From Embleya sp040605455 (lineage in GTDB: Bacteria > Actinomycetota > Actinomycetes > Streptomycetales > Streptomycetaceae): a DNA stretch of 64,000 bases. Below the pieces are notes generated by a model. It was given only the letters and a program-made list of their open reading frames with translations, searched no databases and was not told the origin of the DNA. Positions 24,218 to 32,528 of this stretch are shown one piece after another; position 1 is the stretch's first letter, and the number at the start of each line of letters is the position of its first letter. Made by a program: the position numbers and the translations under genes. The stretch spans positions 62,001 to 126,000 of the forward strand of contig NZ_JBEXCV010000005.1 in assembly GCF_040605455.1 (NCBI RefSeq). Reading direction: 5' to 3'.

Positions 24218-25120
24218 ATGGCCCCACGACCGTCACCGCAGACCGACCGACTCGTCTCCCTGATCGACGCGATCGCCGAACGGCCGGCGGAGGGGCTGAC
24301 CTTGTCCGAGATCGCCCGGCATCTCGCGGTGACCCCCGCCACGTGCCATCCGATGCTGGCGAGCCTGACCTCGCTGGGTTGGTTGATCCGCCATCCCACC
24401 CGGCGCACCTACCGACTCGGCCCGGCGCTGGTGGCGGTCGGCCGAGCGGCCGCGCGCGGGCTCGGCGTGCTCGACGTCGCGCGCCCGATCATGGCCCGGT
24501 TGCGCGACGACACCGGGCTGTCCTGCTTCGCGATGACGCCCGGCGAGCACCACGTCGCGATCGCCGAGGTGGTCCGCGCGCCGGGGCCCGAACTGCATCG
24601 GCTACGCGTCGGCGCGCAGGCACCGATCACCCCGCCGCTGGGCATCGGCTACGTGCCCTGGGCAGACGAGCAGACGGTCCGCCGCTGGCTCGACGAGGCG
24701 CACGAACCGGCCGCGCGCGGCCGGATGGCGCGCGCGATCGACAACGCGCGGCGCCGGGGCTTCGCGATCGAGCTGGTCACCGACGTGGAGACCCGACTGG
24801 GCGAGACTCTCGGCGAGTTGGACGAGCACTTGGAGGGACTGGACACGCTGGGCGCGGGCGCGTCGGCGGCCCGGCTGCGCACGCTGCTGGAGGAGATCGC
24901 GGCCGAGATCGGTGGCTCCGACGGCGGACAGATCGACGAGTTGGAATCGGACCGGGACTATCGGGTGGGCGCGATCAGCGCCCCGGTGCACGATCGCGAC
25001 GGCGACCTGGTGCTGATCCTGAGCCTGCGTGGCTTCGCACCGCGAACCGACGGCCGGACGCTGGAGAAGACCGGCCGGCTGCTCGCCGAGGCGGCGGCGG
25101 AGGTGGCGGCGGCGATCTGA
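24218..25120 (+). CDS. IclR-family transcriptional regulator
   Basis: A protein of 300 aa. Start at ATG 24218 after AGTAGGGTGGCG. An N-terminal winged HTH (residues 10-70, LTLSEIARHLAVTPATCHPM) is followed by an effector-binding domain (about 80-295). The HTH core is slightly unusual (CHPML where most IclR members have VYRLL). IclR proteins bind a metabolite and repress or activate an adjacent catabolic gene; the divergent D-aminoacylase is the natural target. Confidence 0.85.
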   Translation: MAPRPSPQTDRLVSLIDAIAERPAEGLTLSEIARHLAVTPATCHPMLASLTSLGWLIRHPTRRTYRLGPALVAVGRAAARGLGVLDVARPIMARLRDDTGLSCFAMTPGEHHVAIAEVVRAPGPELHRLRVGAQAPITPPLGIGYVPWADEQTVRRWLDEAHEPAARGRMARAIDNARRRGFAIELVTDVETRLGETLGELDEHLEGLDTLGAGASAARLRTLLEEIAAEIGGSDGGQIDELESDRDYRVGAISAPVHDRDGDLVLILSLRGFAPRTDGRTLEKTGRLLAEAAAEVAAAI

Positions 25121-25187
25121 GCGCCGGACGCCGAGCAGCCCGAGCGACCGGACGCCGGGCACACGGAAACCGGTCCGCGCATACGAA

Positions 25188-25222
25188 AGCCGGCCGGGTC
25201 GCGGAATGCGACCCGGCCGGCT
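25188..25222. terminator. Perfect 15-bp hairpin between convergent genes
   Basis: AGCCGGCCGGGTCGC (25188-25202) and its exact complement (25208-25222) flank a 5-nt loop. It lies between the rightward IclR gene (stop 25120) and a leftward gene (stop 25254), so it can end both transcripts. Confidence 0.65.
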
Positions 25223-25253
25223 GTGCGGCCGAAGCCCGACCCGAAAGCCCGGC

Positions 25254-25688
25254 TCAGTCCTTGTCCTTCGCGCGCCCCTCCGGGTTGTCCTGATCGGGGC
25301 TGCGCAGGTCGTCCTCGCGGTGCTTGAGGTCCTCTTCCCAGCGCTTGAGCATCTCGTCCTCGTCGTTGCCCGACGTGGGAACGTCGCTCGGCTTGCGGTC
25401 ATCCTTGGACAGGGAGGCCAGGAACTCCGGATTGTCGTCCGGAGCGAGCTGCCGGCCCTGACCGCGACCGCCGAACCCGAAGGCGCCACCGCCGCCGGCG
25501 ACCTGCGAACTCTTCTCCCGCCCGGCGATCAACCAGCCGATCGCGCCGAAGAGGGGGAACAGCAGAATGAGGAAGACCCAGGCCAGCTTGGGCAGCCCTC
25601 TAACCTTGCGCTCGTCCGTGGTGAGGCAGTCGATGAACGCGTAGATGTCCAGCGCCAAGGGCACCAGAATCATCAGGACCCTGAGCAT
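25254..25688 (-). CDS. PLDc_N-type small membrane protein
   Basis: A protein of 144 aa. Two N-terminal membrane helices (VLMILVPLALDIYAFIDCL and LAWVFLILLFPLFGAIGWLI) followed by GRE form the PLDc_N (phospholipase D-nuclease N-terminal) domain. The C-terminal 85 residues are hydrophilic, Gly-rich and then strongly charged. There is no catalytic PLD domain, so this is the stand-alone, widely conserved actinobacterial form of unknown role. Confidence 0.82.
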   Translation of the reverse strand: MLRVLMILVPLALDIYAFIDCLTTDERKVRGLPKLAWVFLILLFPLFGAIGWLIAGREKSSQVAGGGGAFGFGGRGQGRQLAPDDNPEFLASLSKDDRKPSDVPTSGNDEDEMLKRWEEDLKHREDDLRSPDQDNPEGRAKDKD

Positions 25689-25766
25689 GTGATGGACTCC
25701 TCGACAGGCAGTACGTGGTCTTCGCCCATCCAGCGTAGACGGTCGGCTCCATGAACACCGGATCGC

Positions 25767-27371
25767 TCACAGTCCGGTGACCTTGCCCGATGCGTGCAGT
25801 TCGTACACCAGCGTGATCCGCCGCCGCTCGCCCGCGGTCAATCGCACGTCGTAACGCACGATTCCGTGGTCGTCGACCGCGTCCGGCGCCGGTTCCGACA
25901 GGTCGCGGCGGACCTTGACCTCGACCGCCGACACCTCGGATACCGGCACCCGCTCGCGCAGCACGACCGTGCCGGGCGACTCGGCCCCCGGCGCGGCGAC
26001 GTGCGAGAGGAAGACGGTCACCGTACGGGTGAGCACCGTGCGCCCGGTGAGCGAGGCCGTCGTGCGCGACTCGGTGACCTCGCGCACCACCCGGAAGTCG
26101 TCCTCGCTACCGAACGGCAGCCGGACCTCTTCGCCCGGCGCGGCGAAGTCGAGTTGCCCGCGCCCGGCGTACCCGCTGCCGCGGACCAGTTCCACCGGGC
26201 CCGCGAGCAGCGCGTGTCCGGCGTCGTTGGCGAACCGCACGACCTGACTCACATACTGTGACAGTTCGGGCGAACAGGCCGCCTCCGGCTCGCACTTCGC
26301 GGTGAACGTGGTCAACCGGACCCGATGCGGCCGGCCGTCGGAGGGCACCTGCACCGGGGCCGGCGCGGCCAGCACCCGGACCTCGCCGCCGTCGTCCACA
26401 CCGGGCAACTCGGCAGAGCCGCCCGCGACCCGGCCGACCGCGGCGATGTCCTCCTCGCGCAGGTCCACCTCGACCTGCTTCTTCTCCACCAGGGTGCGCT
26501 CGCGCAGGGTGAGCCGGTCCTCGACCAGGCTCGGCGGCCGCGCGGCCAGGGTCGGGCGCGCGGTGGACAGGGACAGCGTCACGCCGGACCAGTCCTCGCC
26601 GGTGCGCTGCCACACCACCGCGTCGCATTCGAGCTCGATCGACCGGCGATCCGGCGCCAGTGCGGCGCGGTAGGCGGGCCGCCACAGCGCGCACGGCACC
26701 AGGTGCACCACGCGCAGTTCGGCAGAACCGGTCTGCTCGGCCTCGATCACCACCTCGACGGCGGCGGTCAGCTCGGTCGGCTCCTGCTCGGCCACGCTCA
26801 GCGCCGCCTGCGCGTCGCGCAACCGGGTACGGAGCGTGGCCTGCTCGTCGGCCAGGGTGTGCAGCTCGGTGTACCGCTGCTCGGCCTCGGCCGACAGCCG
26901 GTCCGACTCGGCGGCCCAGCGCTCGGGCTCGGTCGTGCCGAAGCCGGTCTGCTCGGCGATGTCGCGCCGCAGCTCGGCCCGGCCCTGGGCGACCAGGGCC
27001 AGCCCGGTGCGCAGGCGCCGCTCGCGCCGGGACAGCACGGTGCCGCGCTCGCCCAACTCGTGTACGAGCCGGCGCAGTTCGGACGCGTCCGGCCCGGGGC
27101 CCGTCGCGGGCCTGGGCGTGTACACCCGCACCACACGCGCGTCGATCGCGGTCGCGGTGCCGTCGTCGGCGACCACCTCGGCGCGCAGCGACCGGTCCAC
27201 CGCGAGCGGGGTCACCGGGCCGACCAGCACGCGCTGTACGCCCCGGCTCAATTCGATCCGGCCGGACCGGGTCACCTGGGCCCGGTCCTCCAGACACGTC
27301 ACCGCCGTGATCGGCAGCGGCTCCGGCTTGGGTTCGGCCGGAGTGCTCTGTTCCAGCATCGGCTGAGTCAC
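25767..27371 (-). CDS. DUF4139 (mucoidy inhibitor A-like) protein
   Basis: A protein of 534 aa starting at GTG 27371, two bases past the stop of the upstream gene, with AGGAGGG inside that gene's end. An N-terminal DUF4140-like strand region (CLEDRAQVTRSGRIELSRGV), a coiled coil (about residues 95-190), then DUF4139 with WRPAYRAAL and QRTGEDWSGVTLSLSTARP. No signal peptide. Function unknown. Homologous to, and coupled with, the gene at 27374-29506; the two probably form a heteromer. Confidence 0.82.
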   Translation of the reverse strand: MTQPMLEQSTPAEPKPEPLPITAVTCLEDRAQVTRSGRIELSRGVQRVLVGPVTPLAVDRSLRAEVVADDGTATAIDARVVRVYTPRPATGPGPDASELRRLVHELGERGTVLSRRERRLRTGLALVAQGRAELRRDIAEQTGFGTTEPERWAAESDRLSAEAEQRYTELHTLADEQATLRTRLRDAQAALSVAEQEPTELTAAVEVVIEAEQTGSAELRVVHLVPCALWRPAYRAALAPDRRSIELECDAVVWQRTGEDWSGVTLSLSTARPTLAARPPSLVEDRLTLRERTLVEKKQVEVDLREEDIAAVGRVAGGSAELPGVDDGGEVRVLAAPAPVQVPSDGRPHRVRLTTFTAKCEPEAACSPELSQYVSQVVRFANDAGHALLAGPVELVRGSGYAGRGQLDFAAPGEEVRLPFGSEDDFRVVREVTESRTTASLTGRTVLTRTVTVFLSHVAAPGAESPGTVVLRERVPVSEVSAVEVKVRRDLSEPAPDAVDDHGIVRYDVRLTAGERRRITLVYELHASGKVTGL

Positions 27372-27373
27372 CG

Positions 27374-29506
27374 TCAGACCCTCCTGTTGCCGCCGACCAC
27401 GGCCTTCGCTGCCGGGATCCGGATCTCGTAGCCACCGGTCAGGTTCTTGCGCTCGCCGGGGGCGAGTTCGACGTGCCACACCCGCGCGCCCGGGACGTGT
27501 CGCCCGTCGCGCAGCTCGGTGTCCTCCACCCAGCGCGGCGCGCCGGCGTGCTCCTCGATCTTCACGTCCTTGTCGTCGGTGACCGGGACCCGTTCCAGGA
27601 TGTCCAGCCGAATCGGCCGGGCGAGGTGGTTGACCGCCTCGATCTCGATCCGGTGGTCGAGCACCGCGGTACCGCCGCGCAGCCCCGCCGTCGACTCGCG
27701 CATGTGCGCGTTCCGCGAGACCTGCACGCTCTCCACGACGCCCACGCCCACCCGTTCGCGCGCGCCCGGCGCCAGCGTCGGCAGCGGCACGGTCATCAGG
27801 AACTCGCCGGCCACCGAGACGTCCGCCGGACCGGCGAGCAGCGCGTGCGGCGACGCGTTTGCGAGTACGACCGTGCCGAACACCGCGTCGTCCAACGCCG
27901 GCACACAGACGAACTCCGGGTCGAGGTCGACCTCGATCTCGCACACCGGGATGGTGTGCCACACCCCGTCGGCGAACACCTCGGCCGGCGCCGCGGTGTC
28001 GAAGCGGTAGTCGTAGGACCCGGCCGCGTCACGCGGCGCGAGCGCGTGCTCGGGCAGCACCAGTCGGGCCACCTCGTCGGCACGCCGGCGGTACTCCATC
28101 GCCGTGCCACCCGGACCGTACGGCGCCGGCCGCAACCGGCCCCGGGCCTCGGCGTCGTCCGCGCCGCGCAACTCCAGCGCCGCGTAGTCCAGCAGGTCGG
28201 CGGCCGGCTCGGGCTGCTGCGGCGGCGCGGGTTTCGCGCTCGGCGCGATGGCGTCCTCGTCGGCCGGTGCGCCGTAGCCGGCGAGTTCCATGGCGCCGCC
28301 GGGCACGGCAGGAGCAGCTGCGGCGCTCCGGGCCCGGCGCATCATCGGGGCCGCCTGGCGCGGCGCGGGCGGTGGTGCGCCGAAGCCGCCGGCGACCTGC
28401 GTCGGCGGAGCGGAGGCGGTCACCGGTGCGGGTGATGACGCCTGCATGAAGGGCGGCGCGTCGGGCTCGATCGAGTCTCTCAAGGCGGCGGGCGGCGCCG
28501 GCGGGTAGGCCACCCGCTGCTCGGCGAACCCGCCCGCGCCGGCCGCGGCCCCCACGTACGCCGGCCGCGCCGCCGGGCGTTTGGCCACCCCCACGTCGTA
28601 GCCCGCGAACAGCTCGGCGAGTCCGGCCGGTGGCTCCCGCCAGCCGGCGTGCGCGGGCGCGCTCTGCCGGCGGCCCAGGCGCAGCGACTTGAGCTCGGGC
28701 AGGTCGGTGCTGCGAGCCAGGTCCGCGGTCGACAGACCGAGCCGCACGCCGGTCCAGTCCTCGCCGGTGCGTTGCGCGACACAGGCCCGCATGACCAGCG
28801 TGCCACCGGTCATCGCCTCGTCCAGGCGCAGCTGGTACATCGGCGCCCAGCGCGCACCGGGCACGTGGTACTCCACGTCCAGCCCGATCGCGCCCGCGTC
28901 GCCGGAGTGCTCCAGGGTGACGACCACGGTGCCGGACATCCGGGCCCGCTCGGTGCGCTGCGCGCCGGAGGCGGCGCCCAGCCGGGCCCGGTACAGCTCG
29001 GTGTCGCGGATCGCCTCGCGCAGCTCGTCGTCACACGCGCCGATCCGCTCGTACAGTGCCTCGGCCCGCTCGTCGGCGAACGCGGCCAGATCCAGGAGTG
29101 CGGACACCGGTGCGGTGCGCGGCGGCTCACCGCGGCGCACGGTGGGCATGATCGCCTCCAGCCCGGCGACCTCCTCCAACTCGGCGGCCAGCCGCGCGCT
29201 GCGCTCGTACAGGGCGCGCACCCGGGACTCGGCCGCCTCCAGGTCGAGCAGCACGCTCGGCAGGTCCGCGTCCCGGACCACCTCGACGTCGACCACGGGC
29301 CGGACATCGGTGACCCGCACACCCGTGCCGCCGGCGACGACCCGCGCGCGCAACCAGTCGCCGTACGCCGTCAACGGGAACCCGCTCACCCGCACCCGGA
29401 CCGGCCCCGGGGGGCCCGCCGGCAGTTCCACCTCGCAATTTCGCACACACACCGCCCCCACGGCATGAACGACCACCGAACGCAATTCCGAAGCGACCGT
29501 GAGCAT
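27374..29506 (-). CDS. DUF4139 protein with long disordered insertion
   Basis: A protein of 710 aa starting at ATG 29506 after GGGAGGGGTAC. It has a DUF4140 N-terminus (residues 1-105), a coiled coil (about 95-190), and a split DUF4139 domain. The first half has GARWAPMYQLRLDEA and QRTGEDWTGVRLGLSTADLA. A Pro/Ala-rich disordered insert of roughly 190 residues (about 290-480) comes next, and then the second half ends LAPGERKNLTGGYEIRIPAA. The insert sets it apart from its partner downstream. No membrane segment. The pair lies between ubiX and ubiD in the menaquinone region but has no known link to it. Confidence 0.82.
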   Translation of the reverse strand: MLTVASELRSVVVHAVGAVCVRNCEVELPAGPPGPVRVRVSGFPLTAYGDWLRARVVAGGTGVRVTDVRPVVDVEVVRDADLPSVLLDLEAAESRVRALYERSARLAAELEEVAGLEAIMPTVRRGEPPRTAPVSALLDLAAFADERAEALYERIGACDDELREAIRDTELYRARLGAASGAQRTERARMSGTVVVTLEHSGDAGAIGLDVEYHVPGARWAPMYQLRLDEAMTGGTLVMRACVAQRTGEDWTGVRLGLSTADLARSTDLPELKSLRLGRRQSAPAHAGWREPPAGLAELFAGYDVGVAKRPAARPAYVGAAAGAGGFAEQRVAYPPAPPAALRDSIEPDAPPFMQASSPAPVTASAPPTQVAGGFGAPPPAPRQAAPMMRRARSAAAAPAVPGGAMELAGYGAPADEDAIAPSAKPAPPQQPEPAADLLDYAALELRGADDAEARGRLRPAPYGPGGTAMEYRRRADEVARLVLPEHALAPRDAAGSYDYRFDTAAPAEVFADGVWHTIPVCEIEVDLDPEFVCVPALDDAVFGTVVLANASPHALLAGPADVSVAGEFLMTVPLPTLAPGARERVGVGVVESVQVSRNAHMRESTAGLRGGTAVLDHRIEIEAVNHLARPIRLDILERVPVTDDKDVKIEEHAGAPRWVEDTELRDGRHVPGARVWHVELAPGERKNLTGGYEIRIPAAKAVVGGNRRV

Positions 29507-29599
29507 GTACCCCTCCCTGCTCGGCACGAGGGTCAAAGGTAGCCCGGCCGGGCGGGTGCGCGTGCGGGTACGACGAGTCCGTGTCGGATACTGGCACGC

Positions 29600-31051
29600 A
29601 TGGCATACGGGACCTTGCGCGCTTTCCTGAAGGCACTGGAGAAGCGCGGTGAACTGCGGCGCGTCCGCGCCGAGGTCGATCCCCATCTGGAGATCGGCGA
29701 GATCACCGACCGGGTGAACAAGGCCAAGGGCCCGGCGCTGTTGTTCGAGAACGTCAAGGGCAGCTCGATGCCGCTCGCGATGAATGTCTACGGCACCGAC
29801 GAGCGCATGCTGATGGCGCTCGGGCTGAGCAGCTACGACGAGTTGTCGGAGAAGATCGGCGGCCTGCTCAAGCCGGAACTGCCACAGGGCTTCACCGGGA
29901 TCCGCGAGGCGTTCGGCAAGCTCGGTTCGGTCGCGCACATCCCACCGAAGAAGATCAAGGACGCGCCCTGTCAGCAGGTCGTGCTCAAGGGCGACGACGT
30001 CGACCTGGACACCATCCCGGCGCTGTTCACCTGGCCCGAGGACGGCGGCTCCTTCTACAACCTGGGCCTGACCCACACCAAGGACCCCGACACGGGCGTG
30101 CGCAACCTGGGCCTGTACCGGCTCCAGCGGCACGACAAGCGCACGATCGGAATGCACTGGCAGATCCACAAGGACAGCCGCAACCACTACCAGGTGGCCG
30201 CCAAGCGCGGTGAGCGGCTGCCGGTGGCGATCGCGTTCGGCGCTCCGCCGGTGGTGACGTACGCGTCCACCGCGCCGCTGCCCGGGGACATCGACGAATA
30301 CCTCTTCGCCGGCTTCATCGGGGGTCGGCGAATCGAGATGGTCGACTGCGTGAGTGTGCCGCTCCAGGTCCCGGCCGAGGCCGAGGTGGTGCTCGAAGGC
30401 TGGCTCACCCCGGGTGAGATGTTGCCCGAGGGCCCCTTCGGCGACCACACCGGTTTCTACACGCCGCAGGAGCCGTTCCCGGCGCTGACCATCGACTGCG
30501 TGACCATGCGCGAGAAGCCGCTGCTCCAGTCGATCGTGGTCGGCCGACCGCCCACCGAGGACGGTCCGCTGGGCAAGGCGACCGAGCGGTTCTTCCTGCC
30601 GCTGCTCAAGATCATCGTGCCGGACATCGTGGACTACGACCTGCCGGAGGCGGGCGGCTTCCACAACTGCGCGATCGTCTCCATCGACAAGAAGTACCCC
30701 AAGCACGCGCAAAAGGTGATGAGCGCGATCTGGGGTGCGCACATGATGTCGCTGACCAAGCTGATCGTGGTGGTGGACGCCGACTGCGACGTGCACGACT
30801 ACCACGAGGTCGCGTGGCGGGCGTTCGGCAACACCGACTACGCGCGCGACCTGCTGCTGACCGAGGGGCCCGTGGACCACCTCGATCACGCGTCGTACCA
30901 GCAGTTCTGGGGTGGCAAGGCGGGCATCGACGCGACCCGCAAGCTGCCCGAGGAGGGCTACACGCGCGACGGCGGTTGGCCGGAGATGGTCGTGTCGGAC
31001 CCCGAGACCGCCGCCAAGGTGACCCGCCGATGGAAGGAATACGGACTGTGA
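29600..31051 (+). CDS. mqnL: UbiD-family decarboxylase, menaquinone pathway
   Basis: A protein of 483 aa, usual length for UbiD. Features seen: NLGLYRLQRHDKRTIGMHWQ, EVVLEGWLTPGEMLPEGPFG (the E-(X)n-R-type active-site region with acidic residues), GDHTGFYTP and TEGPVDHLDHA. It needs prenyl-FMN from the UbiX partner and removes the carboxyl group from the prenylated dihydroxynaphthoate intermediate. Its TGA overlaps the GTG of the ubiA gene, so the two are coupled. This pairing with UbiA is standard in futalosine-pathway streptomycetes. Confidence 0.85.
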   Translation: MAYGTLRAFLKALEKRGELRRVRAEVDPHLEIGEITDRVNKAKGPALLFENVKGSSMPLAMNVYGTDERMLMALGLSSYDELSEKIGGLLKPELPQGFTGIREAFGKLGSVAHIPPKKIKDAPCQQVVLKGDDVDLDTIPALFTWPEDGGSFYNLGLTHTKDPDTGVRNLGLYRLQRHDKRTIGMHWQIHKDSRNHYQVAAKRGERLPVAIAFGAPPVVTYASTAPLPGDIDEYLFAGFIGGRRIEMVDCVSVPLQVPAEAEVVLEGWLTPGEMLPEGPFGDHTGFYTPQEPFPALTIDCVTMREKPLLQSIVVGRPPTEDGPLGKATERFFLPLLKIIVPDIVDYDLPEAGGFHNCAIVSIDKKYPKHAQKVMSAIWGAHMMSLTKLIVVVDADCDVHDYHEVAWRAFGNTDYARDLLLTEGPVDHLDHASYQQFWGGKAGIDATRKLPEEGYTRDGGWPEMVVSDPETAAKVTRRWKEYGL

Positions 31052-31962
31052 CGTCCGCCGCGCTACCCGCTCCCGGTGCACCGTCGGAGGTGGGCCGGGT
31101 CAAGGCGTTCCTGCGCCTGGTGCTGATCGAGCACTCGGTGTTCGCGTTGCCGTTCGCCTACATCGCGGCCTTCACCGCGATGTACGAGACCGATGAACGC
31201 CTGCACTACCGGGAGCTGTTCCTGGTCACCGTGGCGATGGTCGGCCTGCGCACCTTCGCGATGGCCTGCAACCGGATCATCGACCGCGAGATCGACGCGC
31301 GCAATCCACGCACCGCGACACGCGAGCTGGTCACCGGCGCGGTGTCGGTGCGTACCGCGTGGATCGGCGCGCTGGTCGCGCTGTTCTTCTACCTGGTCGC
31401 CGCCGCGCTGCTCAACCCGCTGTGCCTGGCGCTCGCGCCGGTCGCGGTGATCCCGATGGTGATCTATCCGTACGGCAAGCGGTTCACCGACATCCCGCAC
31501 GCGATCCTGGGCATCGCGCAGGCGATCGGCCCGATCGGCGCGTGGTTGGCGGTCACCGGCGAGTGGTCGTGGCAGGCGGTCGTCCTGGGCCTGGCGGTGG
31601 GCACCTGGATCGGTGGGTTCGACCTGATCTTCGGCTGCCAGGACGTCGCGGCCGACCGCGCACACGGCGTCAAGAGCGTGCCGGCCAAGTGGGGCATCGC
31701 CGCGGCGCTGAACGCCTCGAAGGTCACCCATGTGGTGACCACGCTGCTGTTCGTCTGGTTCGGCGCGCTCACCGGCGCGGGCTTCTTCTGGTGGCTGGGC
31801 CTGCTGATCGTCGCCGCGGCGTTCGTCTACGAACACTCGCTGCTGGCACCGGACGACCTGTCCAAGCTCAACCGGGCCTTCTTCACCACGAATGGCTTCA
31901 TCGGCATCGCGCTGTTCGTGTGCGCACTGCTGGATCTGGGGGTGCGGGGGTTGCGGCCGTAG
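31048..31962 (+). CDS. mqnP: UbiA-family prenyltransferase, menaquinone pathway
   Basis: A protein of 304 aa starting at GTG 31048, overlapping the ubiD stop, with AAGGAA upstream. About eight or nine membrane helices. The first Asp-rich motif is NRIIDREIDARNPRT near residue 76 and the second is DLIFGCQDVAADRAHGVKS near 190; both bind the Mg-diphosphate of the polyprenyl donor. It prenylates 1,4-dihydroxy-6-naphthoate in the membrane. Neighbouring ubiD and ubiX supply the next step. Confidence 0.87.
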   Translation: MTSAALPAPGAPSEVGRVKAFLRLVLIEHSVFALPFAYIAAFTAMYETDERLHYRELFLVTVAMVGLRTFAMACNRIIDREIDARNPRTATRELVTGAVSVRTAWIGALVALFFYLVAAALLNPLCLALAPVAVIPMVIYPYGKRFTDIPHAILGIAQAIGPIGAWLAVTGEWSWQAVVLGLAVGTWIGGFDLIFGCQDVAADRAHGVKSVPAKWGIAAALNASKVTHVVTTLLFVWFGALTGAGFFWWLGLLIVAAAFVYEHSLLAPDDLSKLNRAFFTTNGFIGIALFVCALLDLGVRGLRP

Positions 31963-31979
31963 CCGTAGCCGTAGCCGTA
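31956..31979. repeat. Four tandem GCCGTA hexamers at the ubiA stop codon
   Basis: GCCGTA occurs four times from 31956 to 31979. The first copy overlaps the last codons and TAG of mqnP. A change in copy number by multiples of the unit would not alter the protein, because the stop lies in the first junction. Confidence 0.7.
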
Positions 31980-32034
31980 GGCGGGTGGGGGCGGACCGCT
32001 ACGGCCACCCGCCGGGTACCCGGCCGCCGGGCGT

Positions 32035-32264
32035 TCAGGGCGGGGACGGCGGTGCGGCGAGCTCGGCCAAGCGGTGCAGCGAGTTGGTGAGATGGTCCGG
32101 GCCGAACGGCGGGAACCGGATGCCTCGCTCCCGGATGAACCGCGGCACCGCCGACCAGTCGTGGTTCCTGAACCCGGCCGGTGCCATCGATCACGGCATG
32201 GGTCGTTGGTCCGCCGGAACCGCGAACACTCTCGCGGCGAGCCGGAAATCATCGGGTTCGACAG
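32035..32264 (-). pseudogene. Unrecognised gene remnant with in-frame stop
   Basis: The gap 31963-32528 (about 565 bp) has no intact gene. Read leftward, one frame encodes DDFRLAARVFAVPADQRPMP, a TGA at 32191-32193, and then in the same frame a further 50 codons with NHDWSAVPRFIRERGIRFPP and LTNSLHRLAEL, ending at 32035. The protein-like composition on both sides of the stop suggests one decayed gene. I do not recognise the family. To its right, 32300-32345 carries two copies of a CCGTTCGGGTCCG repeat and no gene. Confidence 0.35.
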
Positions 32265-32528
32265 TGCCGACAGCACTGCGCGTACGCCGTCCGTGTCCGC
32301 GGCTCGTGTACGCCGTTCGGGTCCGCCGTTCGGGTCCGCCGAGGTGCGTCGGTCGAGGTCGTCGGTAAGCATTCCAGCTATGGCCACCGGCGAGAGGACG
32401 TGCCGGTGTCCAGGATCGAATCCCGGTTCCGCCGAGGGTGATCGGTGGAGGCGGCACGCGACCTCGGGGGCATGCCGAGGGGGACTACCTCCTCGCGCGG
32501 AACGACACCCGAACAGAGGGACGTGAGC

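Noticed and set aside
29507..31081. N-terminal extension of the DUF4139 gene through the ubiD region
   Set aside because: The frame stays open upstream of 29506 but is antisense to ubiD. The ATG at 29506 has an excellent ribosome site and begins the domain.
16692..31962. A complete menaquinone gene set in one operon
   Set aside because: Only mqnE, ubiX, ubiD and ubiA are present, on both strands and with unrelated genes between them. mqnA, mqnC and mqnD are not in the window.
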